A stretch of DNA of 64,000 bases from Hyaloraphidium curvatum. Lineage: Eukaryota; Monoblepharomycota; Hyaloraphidiomycetes; Hyaloraphidiales; Hyaloraphidiaceae. Both the position numbers and the translations under genes were made by a program. Shown here one piece after another: positions 19,410 to 30,427 of the stretch. The number at the start of each line of letters is the position of its first letter. Positions within the stretch are counted from its first letter, which is position 1. The notes under the pieces are model-generated. The model worked only from the letters and a program-made list of their open reading frames with translations, had not been told where the DNA came from and made no database searches. The stretch covers positions 1 through 64,000 of the forward strand of contig JAIVFI010000009.1 of assembly GCA_025558095.1 (NCBI GenBank). The letters are read 5' to 3'.

Positions 19410-20590
19410 ATGGCGTCGGTGCCGCTCTCTTGGCTGCCGCCGGGCCCGGCGGCGTGGACGGCCGCTCCCCCGCCGCAGACCGTGCCCGCCGTCCCGCCGC
19501 CGATGCCCCCCCCCGGAGCGCCGGCAATCGCGTCGGCGCCACCTTTCGTGCTTCTCCCGATGGCGTCTCAGCGCCCGCCGCCGCCCGAACCGCCGCTGTA
19601 CCTGCAGTACGTCGTGGGCGACACCGTTGTGCTCGTCCCCCTCGCGCAGGCCCAGCACGCGCAAATGGCTCCCCAGCACGCATTCACCCCGGTGATGCGG
19701 TCGGTATCGTCGTCGTCGTCGGGCTCGTTTGGGCTGCTGCCGCACCCGCAGCTGGGCACCCAGGGACAGACTGTGCCGAGGGGGAGCGACCTCCTGTCGC
19801 TGCCGTCGCCACTCCTCCCGCCACGCGAACTTTCCCCCTCGGGGTGCCTGCTGTCTCAAATGGGGCTTGCTCCGCCCCTTCAGCTGCCCTTACCGGTCAC
19901 CCGTTCGCCCTCGAGCCCCCGAATCATCCCCATTGCCCTCCCCGGCGGTGCTCCCCCCCCTCCCTCCCGCGCGGACTCGCCCGATCGCCCCGCAGCGGAC
20001 GCCGACGGCAACTCGGAGGACGCCGGCAGCGACGACGACGACTTTGACGCCGGCACCTGGATCCACGACCTCTCCGACGGCGGCGGCCCGCTCCTCTCCG
20101 CGCAATCGACCCTCGCCGCAGGGTCTCGCGACCCCACCCTCCTCCCCCTCCCTGCAGACGACCCTCCCCCGGACCCCGACGACGCCTACTCGACCCCCAC
20201 CTCCCCCCGCCCCGCCCCCGGCCGCCCCCCGCTCAGCTTCGAAGCCTACGTCCCCGGCGCCCCCGCGCGCAAGCCCCGCCGCACGCGCACCCCGAAGCTC
20301 GGACGGGCCAAGCGGTTCCCGTGCGAGGTGTGCGGTGCAAAGTTCTTTTCCTCCGGGGTGAGCCTTCCTGCTCTCGGTTACCCGAGCATCCGCTGACTTG
20401 CGCCCCTCCCGATCGGCAGCACCTTTCCCGGCACAGGTACACGCACCGCCCCGACGACCTCAAGCCGCACGGGTGCCCCATCCCCGGGTGCCTCAGGCGC
20501 TTCTCGCGGTCGGACAATGCGAGGATACACCACAAAGCGCACCTGAGGCAGATCCAGGCCGAGGCGGAGGCCGAGGCGGAGGGGGATTGA
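19410..20590 (+). CDS. C2H2 zinc-finger transcription factor
   Basis: A probable nuclear DNA-binding regulator. The ATG at 19410 begins a long Pro/Ser-rich, low-complexity region (about 300 residues) with an acidic patch (EDAGSDDDDFDAG) that could be a transactivation segment. A basic linker (KPRRTRTPKLGRAKRF) precedes two C-terminal fingers: CEVCGAKFFSSGHLSRHRYTH, split by the intron 20358-20419, and CPIPGCLRRFSRSDNARIHH. Spacings are C-x2-C-x12-H-x3-H and C-x4-C-x12-H-x3-H. Finger contact positions SGHLSRH and RSDNARI are compatible with a GC-rich, GGG/AG-containing target, as in Msn2- or CreA-like fingers. It lies directly downstream of the ketosynthase, so regulation of that gene is conceivable but not shown. 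Confidence 0.85.
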
Positions 20591-20757
20591 TCGCCACTTG
20601 GCGAAAGCGTGAGAGCAAAGAGTAGACTAGCACGGTAGATAGCAAGGAAGACTAGTAGCTCGGACGCGGGTTCAGGAGCGTTCCGCAGGTAGTGTACATT
20701 CCCGAGATACCCCGGCTGTAGGAGCCGGCGGAAGGAGAAGAGAGACCGATAGATAGT

Positions 20758-21225
20758 TTGCATAGCGATCACGGTTATTCATGCGGCCCTGGATGCGTGG
20801 CTGCGGGACTATGCCGCCCTTCGTTCGGACAACAACGGCGTAGCGCACCTGTCCGCGTCAATCACCGTTCTACTGCGATTGGAATCCGACCGTCAAGGTC
20901 ACCTTCACCTTACCGCGAAGCGACCGCCAGAACTCCCTCTCCTCCGCAGCCTCCCAAGGCTAACTGCTATCCGACTTCGACCCCTGCTAGCACGCCTGGA
21001 GTTACCCCGAAGCGCGAGGCTACTCCATCGGGATCCACCTCGGCCGGCGGCAAGCCCAAGCAATACCTCATGACTCTCCCCAACGGAATGCAGATCAGCA
21101 CCAGCACTTTCTCGCCCGATATGCTTATGGATATTGGCAGCGAGCTCAGGAAGATGGGGCTCGAGATGCCACGTGGAATAGGGAGAACCGATCCAGAGCT
21201 TGCATTCGACAATCGAAGGACATGA
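20758..21225 (+). CDS. Orphan exon or gene fragment, unrecognised
   Basis: An open frame with less extreme GC than its neighbours and plausible protein content: Pro/Ser/Thr-rich (SRSPSPYREATARTPSPPQ, GVTPKREATPSGSTS) followed by a compact helical end (QYLMTLPNGMQISTSTF, DMLMDIGSELRKMGLEM) and a TGA at 21223. There is no ATG near the left edge, so it would have to be a terminal exon of a spliced gene, or a remnant. No family recognised. Confidence 0.35.
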   Translation: MHSDHGYSCGPGCVAAGLCRPSFGQQRRSAPVRVNHRSTAIGIRPSRSPSPYREATARTPSPPQPPKANCYPTSTPASTPGVTPKREATPSGSTSAGGKPKQYLMTLPNGMQISTSTFSPDMLMDIGSELRKMGLEMPRGIGRTDPELAFDNRRT

Positions 21226-21273
21226 TCCCGAACCGTTCTGCATAGCTAGTCCGCCACCCTTCGACATCGACAC

Positions 21274-21855
21274 CTAGGCAGAGACCGCCTCGACCTGCTT
21301 GTCCGACCCGCCCCAGGCCTTCGGAACGTCCACGTACTTTGGCAGCCCGTCGTGGATCTGCGCCGGGTTGATGGCGAACGCATCCTCGCAGAAGATGTGC
21401 ATCGTGGGCTTGAACCAGCCCTTGCCGCCGTCCTCGGCGTGCGGCGGGAACAGCGCGGCCATCCGCGCGGTCTCGGGGCCGAACTTCGAGATGATCCGCG
21501 TGCCCCACTTGGAGCACGAGTAGCGCACCGCGCCGTTTTCCTTCTCGGTCACCTTGACCTGGATGAGGTCGCCGGTCTGTGGTTCCGGACGTCAACGAAT
21601 CACCGCGGTGCGTCCCGGTCGGGTCGGAAACTCGCCACGGACGTCGAGGCCTCGGGCCAAGCGCCGAGCGCTTCGACGGGGGAGGATTGCGAGCGCTGGC
21701 AGGAGTTGCACCAGCAGTAGAGGCACATTGCGGGGTCGCCCTTGGCGACGACGGTGAGCCTGCCGATGTGGGGAGGGAGACAAATCAGCGGCGAACGGCG
21801 GAAGAGAACGCGGGACGCACGCCTTGCAGGGGCACTGGAACGTGTGGTCCGACAT
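21274..21855 (-). CDS. GFA/CENP-V-type zinc-binding protein, three exons
   Basis: A small protein of the glutathione-dependent formaldehyde-activating enzyme (GFA)/CENP-V superfamily. Exons 21855-21821 (MSDHTFQCPCKA), 21759-21639 and 21576-21274; introns 21820-21760 (GTGCGT) and 21638-21577 (GTGGCG). Zinc-ligand cysteines appear in CPC near the N-terminus and in CLYCWCNSCQRS, the family's CHCxxC-like motif; the strand SSPVEALGAWPEA and the C-terminal RYSCSKWGTRI also fit. About 152 residues, close to the family norm. Many family members are glutathione-binding proteins of unknown role, so I do not assign formaldehyde activity. Confidence 0.75.
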
Positions 21856-22239
21856 GGTTCCGTTCGGCGGCAGGAGAGGCGAATCGGAGTGGAGGGGATC
21901 GGCGTGCTTTCGCCTCGGGTCTCGGGTCGTCAGGGCGGCGCGGCAAAGTTCTCCCGAGGTCGGCGACCGAACCACCGCCCGCCACCTGGAGCCCATCCAT
22001 GCGGATGCCGCAAGTGGATGAAACGGGACTGGTCTTTATACCGTGATGCAGAGTTGCGATGCACGGAGCGCCCGAGGAAGGACAACAAAGACAGCGCAAG
22101 GGCAAGGGTCCGACACGGCGGCATTCGCCCGCACCCGCGGACTCATCATCCGAAGCGGAACCGATCATCACCGGAAACCCATGCTATTGCTCCCCATGCC
22201 GGCATGCCGAAGCCAAATACAAATGATCCCCCCCGCCGC
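21856..22239. other. Intergenic region
   Basis: About 380 bases between the GFA start and the 3' end of the UPF0658 gene, both on the minus strand. No gene or repeat seen. Confidence 0.4.
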
Positions 22240-23809
22240 CTACTGCTTCCTCCCCAGGCTCCTCCCCAGGCTCGCCACGACGGTGTTGTAGTCCACCCCT
22301 CCCCCGTCGTTCTGCACCGGCGGCACCGCGGCCGGCGGCGGCGCCTTGGGCTGCTCGGGGACGAACACGCCCTGGTTGGAGAGCCCGGCGCGGACGCTCG
22401 AGAAGCCGCCCTCCTCGTCCGCCACGGGCTTCTTGTCGTACGGGTTGGGCATGTCGGGGTTCGGGGGGGGCTTGGAGTCGGGCTTGAGGGTCGCGCTGCG
22501 GGGGAGGGTGTCGGCGGAGTTGACTGCGGGCAAGGAGGGGTGAGCAAAGGAAGGGGAGGCGGGGACGGGGGACGCACGGTGCTTGGCGAGGCCCTCGCCA
22601 AAGTTGCGGTATACGATGATGGCGGCCACGAGCACGGCGACGCCGACGACGATGCAGATCACGGCTGTGGGATGGGTGCACGTTCTGCGTCAGCGAATGG
22701 TCCGCGACGAGCGGCTTGCCGTCCCACCGAAGAAGGTCAGGTACTTGTAGGTGAACAGGTACTTGTACCTCTGGTCCGGCTGGTACATCCTCACGATCTT
22801 GAAGACAAAGTAGATGAGCGTCGCCACCAGCAGCACCATGAATGCGATGCTCATGGGCTTGTTCTCGCGCTTGGCGCCCCAGATGGCCGCGAACGAAAAG
22901 ACGATGGCCACGGGCAGGGCGACGATGGTGAGCCAGAACTCGTAGTCGCCCGGGTTGAGCTGCAGCACGAGGAACTGGATCGAGAAGGTGAGGGCGAAGA
23001 AGAGGTCGAACTTGACGAGCATGAGGAAGATCTGGTACCAGCGGTACATGTCTGTGGGGAAAACGGTGGACTTCCACGTTAGCTCCGCGAGACGCAAACG
23101 GCGCCGCGGTCTCCCCACATCGCATGTGCGGGTCCGCCCCGATCCGCTTGTACATCTTCCACCCGAACTCGCGCGTGAGCTTGAACGCCAGCCACACGAA
23201 CACGGCCTCGAACAGCGCGAGCACGGTCGGGATGACGATGAGGATGGCGCCGTACTTCTGCAGCACGGCCTTGTCGATCTCGAGCGCGTTGTCGTAGATG
23301 GCCTGGGTGAAGAGGGACTCGAGCTGCCAGTACTGGAAGAGGGCGTAGGCGAAGCAGCACGCGTTGAAGACCAGGAAGCCGTAGAGCTGGATCGAGTTCT
23401 TGTGCCAGATCTGGCGGGGCACGCGGGTCAGCATGCCGTGCGACGGACGGCGGAGCGGTCGGGGACACCCACGGCGTCCCAGCAGATGGCCAGGTTGAAC
23501 ACCTGCGACAGGCAGAACATGACCAGGTACACCGGCACCCCCTTGGCCGGCGTGTCTTCGACCATGGAGATGTTCCGGATGAAGAGCGAGGCCACGACGG
23601 CCTCGAGCGCGACGATCACGACGGCCTGCACGAAGACCAGGCCGAGGGTCAGGCGCTGGTAGAAGGTCTCGGGAAATTTCTGCGGGTGCGGGGCGGGCGG
23701 GCGGGCGGCGGACGGCGGCCGCGCGGGGGCAGCGGCACGTCAGCGGGCGGCGGACAGCGGAGGGAGGCGCGGCACCCACGTCCCGGATGGCGGAGACGAT
23801 GCCACCCAT
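22240..23809 (-). CDS. UPF0658-type Golgi membrane protein, six exons
   Basis: A multi-pass membrane protein matching the fungal UPF0658 Golgi apparatus membrane proteins. Exons 23809-23780, 23679-23473, 23410-23119, 23051-22728, 22674-22578, 22523-22240, with introns of 53-100 nt. The spliced protein has KFPETFYQRLTLGLVF at its start, IWHKNSIQLYGFLVFNACC, FKLTREFGWKMYKRIGADP, YRWYQIFLMLVKFDLFFAL, DYEFWLTIVALPVAIV and YKYLTFF, all typical of the family. The C-terminus is cytosolic-looking, Pro-rich (PKAPPPAAVPPV), ending SLGRSLGRKQ. Seven or eight helices are predicted by eye. The biochemical role of the family is unknown. Its presence supports a fungal origin for the window. Confidence 0.87.
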
Positions 23810-24417
23810 CGCGGCGGCGCCCTCCCGGGGCGGGGAGGGAGGGGCAGGGAGCCCGGGGCTCCGCGGCCCGCCGCACTGCGGGCCGCCTAAGAGCCGCGTC
23901 TAAGAAGCCCTCCCGCGGTGCCGCTGCGGCCGCCGGGCGGCCGGGGAGCGGGCGGTCCGCGGTGCCTCTGCGCGGCCCGGGTCGTTCCTCAGCGGCGCCC
24001 GACGCGCGCGCACCACGCCGCCATCGCCGCCGTCCGCACGGCGCGCCTTTCGCTGTCTCTGCCGCGGTTGCTGGCCGCCGCGGGTCGGCTCGGGGGTTTT
24101 CGCTCGGAGAAGGCCGCGCCGAACTCTGGAAGGGCACCGCCCCGTCCAGCCCGCCATCACGTCACCTGAAAGTTCCGGGCCGCGCGCCCAGCCGGATGGC
24201 TTATCCCCAGACGTTCTATACACCGGCACGGGGCCGGGATTACATGTTTGCGGGCCGCTGCCGGCTCCCCACGCCGGGCATCCCCCGCCCGGCCCTCCCC
24301 GAGACAGAGCCGCGGGCCCAGGCGGCCCGCGCCGTCCGCACACGCACAACCAGAAGCAGTTCGGGCCGATCAAAGCCCAGCAAAAACGCAGTGGGGCGCG
24401 GGGGCCCCGGGAACAGG
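23810..24417. other. GC-rich intergenic region
   Basis: About 600 bases between the UPF0658 start and the 3' end of the PP2C gene. Very GC-rich with many shadow frames; no domain, RNA gene or repeat recognised. Confidence 0.4.
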
Positions 24418-26628
24418 TCAGATGTGCGGCGATGCGCCGCCGGCCTTGGCCGAAGGCGGGGTGGCCGGCGCCGAGGGCGTCGGCGAGCCGGCGCCGCTGG
24501 GGGCCGCCGACGACTCGACGCTGCCGTCCGGCGAGGGCTCCTGCGTCGCCTCCGAAGCGGGCTGCGGCACCCGTGCGACGTACGCGAGGATGACGGTCAC
24601 GTCGTCGAGTTTCCTGTGGGGTCCCGGGTGTGAGTACGGTGCACAACCTCGCACCTTCCCGCAGCGACCACCCACCCTCCGAAATGCAGATGCCCCGCCT
24701 TCCTCGCGTTCCTCGAAAACGGGCTCGGCTTCCTCGCGTCCCTCGCCGCCAGCCTCGCATCCATGCACAGCTGCCGCGCGACCCTCTCCAGCCTCCTGTC
24801 GATCTCGGCCAGCTCCCCGTCCCCCCCTCCCAGCACGAACCCGTGCGTGGACCCCCTGTCCGCATCCACATCGAACCCCCCGTCCTCCTCGTGCGGCTCC
24901 CACCCGTGCCCGATGCCCCCCAGAGCCTGCTGCAGCCGCGCGTGGATCTCCTCCTCCCACAGGTTGTCCCACACCCCGTCCGTACCCAGGACCACCACGT
25001 CGCCCTCGCGGATGCCGTGCTCCCCGCCGAAATGCTCGCTCACCGCGTCCGAGGGCGAGTCGACGATGTTGGTGGGGTCGCTCCGCATGGGCGGGGGCAG
25101 GACCGAGAGCTGGAACGGCGCGTTGAAGTAGTGCTGCAGGTCCGTGGTGCGGAAGGGCACGTGGAACTCGGACAGCGAGGCGTCGCTGGCGCGGGAGCCC
25201 GTGGTGCTGGGGGGGGAGAGCGAGTCCGGGGTGCCCGAGGCGCGCGGGCCGGGGTCGGGGCGGGGGCGGATGACGATGGCGCCAGAGTCGCCGAGGTTGG
25301 TCGTGCGGACCGTGCCCGTGCGCTGTGGACACCACGGAGGAAGTCCGCGCATCAGCGGCCGCGCACCGATGCACCGCATCCGACGCCCACCTTGTCCAGG
25401 TTCATCAGGCACGCCGTCGAGCTCCCCGCCTCGACCCTGCCCTCCTCCACCACGCGCCTGTACCCGTCCGCGAGCAGCTTTGCCGTGTCCACCCCCCCGC
25501 GGGCGTCCGCGGCCTCGGCCTCCTCGCGGCAGCAGTTCATCAGGTCCCACGCGAACAGGGACGGGTCCACGCCGAGGGAGGTCCAGCCGCCCACGCCGTC
25601 GGCTGCGAAACACGTGCCGGCGATCAGATGCGAAAGAGGAGGGGGGGAGGTATGGGGACCCACCGACGCCGAGGGAAAAGCTCGTCGCGCCGTCGTGCAC
25701 AAAGTACGCGTCCTCGCCGCAGTCCTCCTTGCATATCGCGGGCAGGCGGTCCCGCGGGCGCGGGTTCTTGGGCTGCCCCGCTGCTGCCACCCTGTGCGTT
25801 CTCATGGATCAGCACGCCGCCGCAGGACAAGCGACACCGCGATCGCGCAACGCACCTCAGATCCCACACCACCCCCTTCCCCCCCCCCCTTGCCCTGGCC
25901 TCCGCCTCGGCCGCCTCCGGGGACGGCGGCGGCGTCGGCATCCCCTCCTCCTTCTTCGCCTCGGCCTCGTGCGGCAGCGGCAGCACCATCGGCGCGTCGT
26001 AGGTCGTCGGCGTCGGCGGCAGCGTGTCGGCGTCCGTGGGCGTGTCGCGCTCCGCGAGCTGCGGCTCCTCGAGCTCGAGGATGCCCACGTGCGCGCCGCC
26101 GGGGGCGGCGGGGTCCGCGAGGTCGAAGAGGAGGTCGTCTTCGGGGGGGTCGAGTGTGAAGCGGCCGGATTCGCTGGGGGGGAAGAGGATGCGGCCTCCG
26201 GGGGCGGTGTTGAGGTACGGGAAGTCCGAGGTGCCGGGGGGTGCGTAGACGACCACCTCGTCGGCGTCGATGTCCGCGTCGAGCAGGTCGACGTCCCCGT
26301 CGGCGCCGTCGGAGCCGCCCGAGGACCCGCGGAGGTGCGAGCCGCGCCCGCGGAGGGCGGCCATGGCCTCGAAGCCCATGAGCTTCGAGACCGCCGGCGG
26401 GGTGGGGGGAAGGGGGTCGACGTCCATGGCGTCCAGGGAGGGGGGTTTGGGGGAGGGAGTGCGGGGAGGGGTGGGGGTGGGGATGGCGACGAGGGAGGAC
26501 ATGCTGGGGGTGATGAAGAGGGCTTCGCGGGAAGGGAGGTGCAGGGTGGAGTGGGCCGCGGTGCGCGGGCGGCGTGCGGGATGCGCGAGGAGGCTCAGCA
26601 GGCCTGCGATGCGCGCCGCCGGCCGCAT
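24418..26628 (-). CDS. PP2C-family phosphatase, Ptc7-like, six exons
   Basis: A metal-dependent Ser/Thr phosphatase of the PPM/PP2C family, most like the mitochondrial Ptc7 group. Exons 26628-25856, 25791-25664, 25612-25391, 25322-24676 and 24613-24418, giving introns 25855-25792, 25663-25613, 25390-25323 and 24675-24614 (five exons; a sixth may lie upstream). Metal-binding motifs: GEDAYFV, FSLGVADGVGGW (Ptc7 relatives have ADGVGGW), VVVLGTDGVWDNL and KLDDVTVIL. GSSTACLMNLDK and TTNLGDSGAIVIRP are also family marks. The N-terminus (MRPAARIAGLLSLLAHPARR) is basic and amphipathic, consistent with mitochondrial import, followed by a long Pro/acidic region not found in yeast Ptc7. Its usual substrates in this subgroup are coenzyme Q biosynthesis proteins; here that is inference. 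Confidence 0.85.
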
Positions 26629-28265
26629 CGCGGGGCGGGGAACATGGTGGGTGGAGGGGGGAAGGGCGCTGCGGCGGCGATCCCCCGCGCCGGAGGGATG
26701 CTGGGGAGCGCGGTCGCTCGCGCTGCCAGGCGCAACAGCGGCGCAGCAAAGATGCGAGAACGAGGAACGGGATCAGAGAACGGCGAGGGCCGGGGCGGCA
26801 GGACGGCCCACCTGGCCCAGCCAAGTCCAATCCGACGGCCCTCCTCGGGTTCCGCCCGACGAAGCGTCCGCCCGCGCTGGCCCCTTCCTACGCCCGCCGC
26901 CGGCCTCTGCACGTGCGGGAAATGCGGGATCCGAGGGGCCGGGGCGGTGCGGCGGCCGATGGCGCAGGAAACGGGAGATGCGCGCCGGGGTCCGCGGCAG
27001 CCGCAGAAACAGCCGCAGGGCCACGGGGATCCAGGAAGAGAGCGGCAAAGGATCCAGAGAGGGCGCAAACAAGGGCGACGGGGCGCCGAGAGGAGTGGAG
27101 GGCGGGGCAGGGACGTGCGAAGAAGGGACCAGATTAGCCACTGCCCGCGAACAGCGCCCGGCCAACGGGCCCCGCGAGCCCGCGATCCGACTCCCGGGAG
27201 CAGTGGCGGCCGGCGGGGGCGGGCGCCGGGGCGCGCGCGCGGCGGGGGGCCGGCGCCCGGGAGGCTGCGGCGGCGGCCCCCCTCGCCCCCCGCCATCCGC
27301 CGCCGCGCCGCCGCGATCCGACGGCGATAAGCGCCCGCCGCGCGCCGCACCGTGCGGATTCGCCCGCTCGCCGTCCGCGCCGCCGGCGCCGCCGTGTCCC
27401 CCAGCCCGCCCGGCCGGCGCCGCCCCGCCGCCCCCGCGCTGCCGCCCGCCCGCGCCCTCTCCGCTCTCCGCGCCGCAGCGACCCGCGCCTCACCTGGAGC
27501 GCCGCGCGGCGATGGGTGCGCCCCGGCGTGTGTGTGCGAACTGCCGCCCCCCTGGCCGCCGCAGCCGGGCCCCGCCGTCCGAACCACACCGGAGCCCACC
27601 GATCCCTCGGCTACCGGCCGGGCAAAACCGCAGAATGCTAGATGGATATATTGATGTGCTGATCCCGGGCCCCGGCGGCCGGATCACTGCCCGCGCGCCC
27701 GATACGGCCCCTCGAACGCGCTCCCCAGCCAAGCCACGGCCATCCCCGCGCCGCGCTCGGACCGCCGTCGGACCTCCGCCCATCCGTCCGCTGCCGCCCC
27801 CACCGTCCCCACCCATCCAAAGGCACGGAATGGATCGTCCGACCCTGAATAGCCAGGCGATCGCCGCCCCACGGCTCGATGACGTGTGGGCGCCCGGAGC
27901 GCGCCGGGGGGACCCGGGTCCCCCGCCGCAGCAAGCTTCCCACCACAAGCCGCCCGCGGACGGTCGGGGGATCCGTGGACGGTGCGGAAGATTCGGAAGG
28001 AACATCGGAGAAGGCAAGGGTGGGATAGCGGATGGCCTTGGGCTTGATGGCTGGGGACGCAGAGGGTGACGTCCGAAAAGCAGCCAAGCGCGCGCTATAG
28101 AAAAGCTCAATAGGCCGCAGCCGGGGCGACGGACGCGATCCACTGCTCCAGAAGTCTCCACCGTCGCGTCGCTCCACGCGGTCTATGCCCTCATTGAAGA
28201 CCTCAACCCGACGGCGGACATCAAGAGAAAGGCGCCGGATCGCGTCGACCAGATCCTAAAGGTAG
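26629..28265. other. 1.6 kb gene-poor, extremely GC-rich region
   Basis: The largest gap in the window. Long frames exist on both strands (because stop codons are rare at this GC content) but they are Arg/Pro/Gly/Ala-rich in every frame and show no domain. It separates the PP2C gene (leftward) from the F-box-like gene (rightward), so it must contain both promoters. Confidence 0.5.
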
Positions 28266-28412
28266 ATGGATTCGAATCTTGATTGTAATCATTCGCTGCT
28301 GATATCGAGGCCGACACGTTTCGAACGGGACGGCCGGGAGGTTGATTGCTTCAACAAAAAACAAGCCCGCGACCGAGACAGCTGGCATGGCCCAACGCCC
28401 CTTCCCAACGCC

Positions 28413-29501
28413 ATGGCTCGCGACCCTCACGACCCACCTGCTCTCCCGGACCTTCCTCCCGAGCTGTTTTTGGGCATCGCCGAGGCGCTCGCGGCGCTCG
28501 GGCTCCGGCGGACGCTCCTGAGCCTCATGCTCGCGTGCCGCCAGAGCTTCGAAATCGGCCTCCCGGCGCTGGGGCGCGAAATCGAAATCGGCAGCGAGCG
28601 CGGCTGCATCGGTTGGGGCTCCACGGCCGGCAAGTTCCTGAACGGCTTTGCCAGGACGGGGAAGTACGGCTTCGTCAGGAGGATCGTCGTGCGGGGCGGG
28701 GGGTACCCCAACGGCTGGGGAACGTTCGACCGGATTCTGAACCTTTGCTTGCCGACGTGCGAGCGGCTGGACTTCTGCTCCGTGGCCGTGCGCGTGGACT
28801 GCGCCCTGGGCGTGGTCAACGCACTCGGCGGCCGGCTGCGGGAGCTCTCGCTGCTCGGGCGTTCGGCAGCAGATACAGTCACGTCGGTCCCCGCCGCGAT
28901 CCAGCGGCTCGTGGTGTCGGGGTCGTACCTGGCTGTGGAGCTCTACGGCACCCTGACGCAGCTCGGAGATCACCTCGCAAAGCTGCCGAAAGAGAGGCAC
29001 CTGGATCTGGACCTGGATCTGAACCGCAGCGACCTTCCCTCGGCAGCCCACGTGCTTCTCCCGCGCGTCAAGATCTGCCACGTCACCGACGCCTGCCTCG
29101 TCGGCTTCCTCGGCGTCCCTTCCTTCGCCCCTCACACGATCGACGTGACGTTCGAGCACCCGCCCCTGGAGACCTCCCTGCGCAGCCTCGCCAAGCTCCT
29201 CGGCCACTTCCCCTCGGTCCGCGTGCTGGTGCTCAAGGGCATGGACATGCGCACCTCGATGCTCGCGTCGTTCCCGCCTCCCGAGTGGGTCCGCGCGGTC
29301 GTGCTCGAAGGACCGCGGCAGGATCTGCGGCCCGCGGACTTTGACAAAATCAGGGCGCGGTGGGACGGATCGAGGCAGCTGGACCTGCGGATGAGGACGG
29401 CCGATTGGGAGACGGGGGCGGCGGCGGAGGAGAGGGAGTTCTGGCGATCGTTGCGCGGGAAGGTGAGGATCACTCTCGTCGATGGATTCTCCAGCTTGTA
29501 G
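28413..29501 (+). CDS. F-box-like hypothetical protein
   Basis: A single-exon protein of about 362 residues. Near its start it has PALPDLPPELFLGIAEALAA, which fits the F-box opening (LPxEll..I), followed by LRRTLLSLMLACRQSF, so recruitment to an SCF ubiquitin ligase is plausible. The rest is a mixed alpha/beta domain with leucine-rich spacing (LRELSLLGRSA, IQRLVVSGSYL, RHLDLDLDLNRSDL, VRVLVLKGMDM), suggesting a degenerate leucine-rich repeat solenoid. The start at 28413 has a good context (CCATGG); an in-frame ATG at 28266 would add 49 poorly ordered residues. No close family recognised. Confidence 0.65.
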   Translation: MARDPHDPPALPDLPPELFLGIAEALAALGLRRTLLSLMLACRQSFEIGLPALGREIEIGSERGCIGWGSTAGKFLNGFARTGKYGFVRRIVVRGGGYPNGWGTFDRILNLCLPTCERLDFCSVAVRVDCALGVVNALGGRLRELSLLGRSAADTVTSVPAAIQRLVVSGSYLAVELYGTLTQLGDHLAKLPKERHLDLDLDLNRSDLPSAAHVLLPRVKICHVTDACLVGFLGVPSFAPHTIDVTFEHPPLETSLRSLAKLLGHFPSVRVLVLKGMDMRTSMLASFPPPEWVRAVVLEGPRQDLRPADFDKIRARWDGSRQLDLRMRTADWETGAAAEEREFWRSLRGKVRITLVDGFSSL

Positions 29502-29617
29502 GCATGGGGAACATGGGAAAATGTGGCTCCGAGCCGCTGACGCTCGTTTGTGTTCCGCCGAGAGCGAATCCGGTGACGGCAGGAGGCCGGCGTCCGCGCA
29601 GCCTCGGCACCCGCCCC

Positions 29618-30196
29618 TCACGAAGATCCGCACTGCTCGCTCGGCCTGCAGGTCGGAAAGCCAAAGGTGCGCTTGACGCAGCACTCGCTCGTGCACTGGT
29701 AGTTGTACAGGCAGTGGTGATCTGCATCGCAGGTGCTCCGTCAGCCGCGCGCCCCGGCCGACCGCCCAGAGATGCCCACAGACGGGGAGGTTGGTGAGCT
29801 TCGACAGGGGTATCGGGCGCCGGGGCGGGGTGGTCCCCTCGTTGTCGGACTGGCTGTCGTCGTTGTCGTCGTCGTTCTGCCTTGGGTAGATGGCCGCTCC
29901 CTTGGGCCCGCACTGCCGGACGGTCGGCATCCGGCGGAGCCACGACCAGCCGACACCCACCTCCGCGGCGCACGTCCCGGCGCAGCACTTTGCGGCGAGG
30001 CAATCGGCGTCGGCGAGGCACGTCTCCCCGTGGCCTGCGGGCGCCGCGGGTGAATTCCGATCCGGACGGAACGCGGGAGACGCGCACCCTTTAGGCCCGC
30101 GACGACGAGCTCCGACGCCGGGGCGGCGGTGGCAGAGGGCGCCAGAAGGATGGTGAGTGCGAGGAACGCGAGGATCGAGGCGCGGAAGGGCTGCAT
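29618..30196 (-). CDS. Secreted protein with two cystine-knot-like cysteine repeats, four exons
   Basis: Not a family I can name. Exons 30196-30088, 30034-29961, 29912-29780, 29721-29618; introns 30087-30035, 29960-29913 and 29779-29722. The 139-residue product has a signal peptide (MQPFRASILAFLALTILLAP, cleaved near SATAAPA). Two short cysteine modules follow: CLADADCLAAKCCAGTCAAEC and, at the C-terminus, CLYNYQCTSECC with later TCRPSEQC. Both have C-x5-C-x3/4-CC-...-C-x4-C spacing, the pattern of inhibitor-cystine-knot or Dickkopf-like folds. A charged low-complexity spacer (RQNDDDNDDSQSDNEG) joins them. Extracellular localisation is likely; any activity is unknown and I make no toxin claim. 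In fungi such small secreted cysteine-rich proteins are candidate effectors or adhesion proteins. Confidence 0.72.
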
Positions 30197-30427
30197 GGCG
30201 CGAGTGACCGGGGAAGTTGTGGGGGTTTCGCGGGTCCAAGGGCCGGTAATGCCTGAGCTTCGGGCGGCGATCGGGCGGTGCGATGACCTTCCCCGAGGGT
30301 CGACCGATCGACCTCTAGTCATTCATCTCGCTGCAGTCTGGGACCTGTCAATCTCGGATTTCTTGTCCTGGACGTACTGCGGGTGCAGCGCTCGTCGTCC
30401 AATCGGTACACTGCCGGCCTCGCAGCG

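Noticed and set aside
7670-21855. A co-regulated biosynthetic cluster (MFS, SDR, ketosynthase, C2H2, GFA)
   Set aside because: The genes are interleaved with unrelated membrane and hypothetical genes on both strands and no core PKS or NRPS multidomain enzyme is present; proximity alone is not enough.
24630-28069. Two very long plus-strand frames (509 and 599 codons) opposite and beyond the PP2C gene
   Set aside because: Antisense or intergenic shadows with extreme Arg/Gly/Pro composition and no motif.
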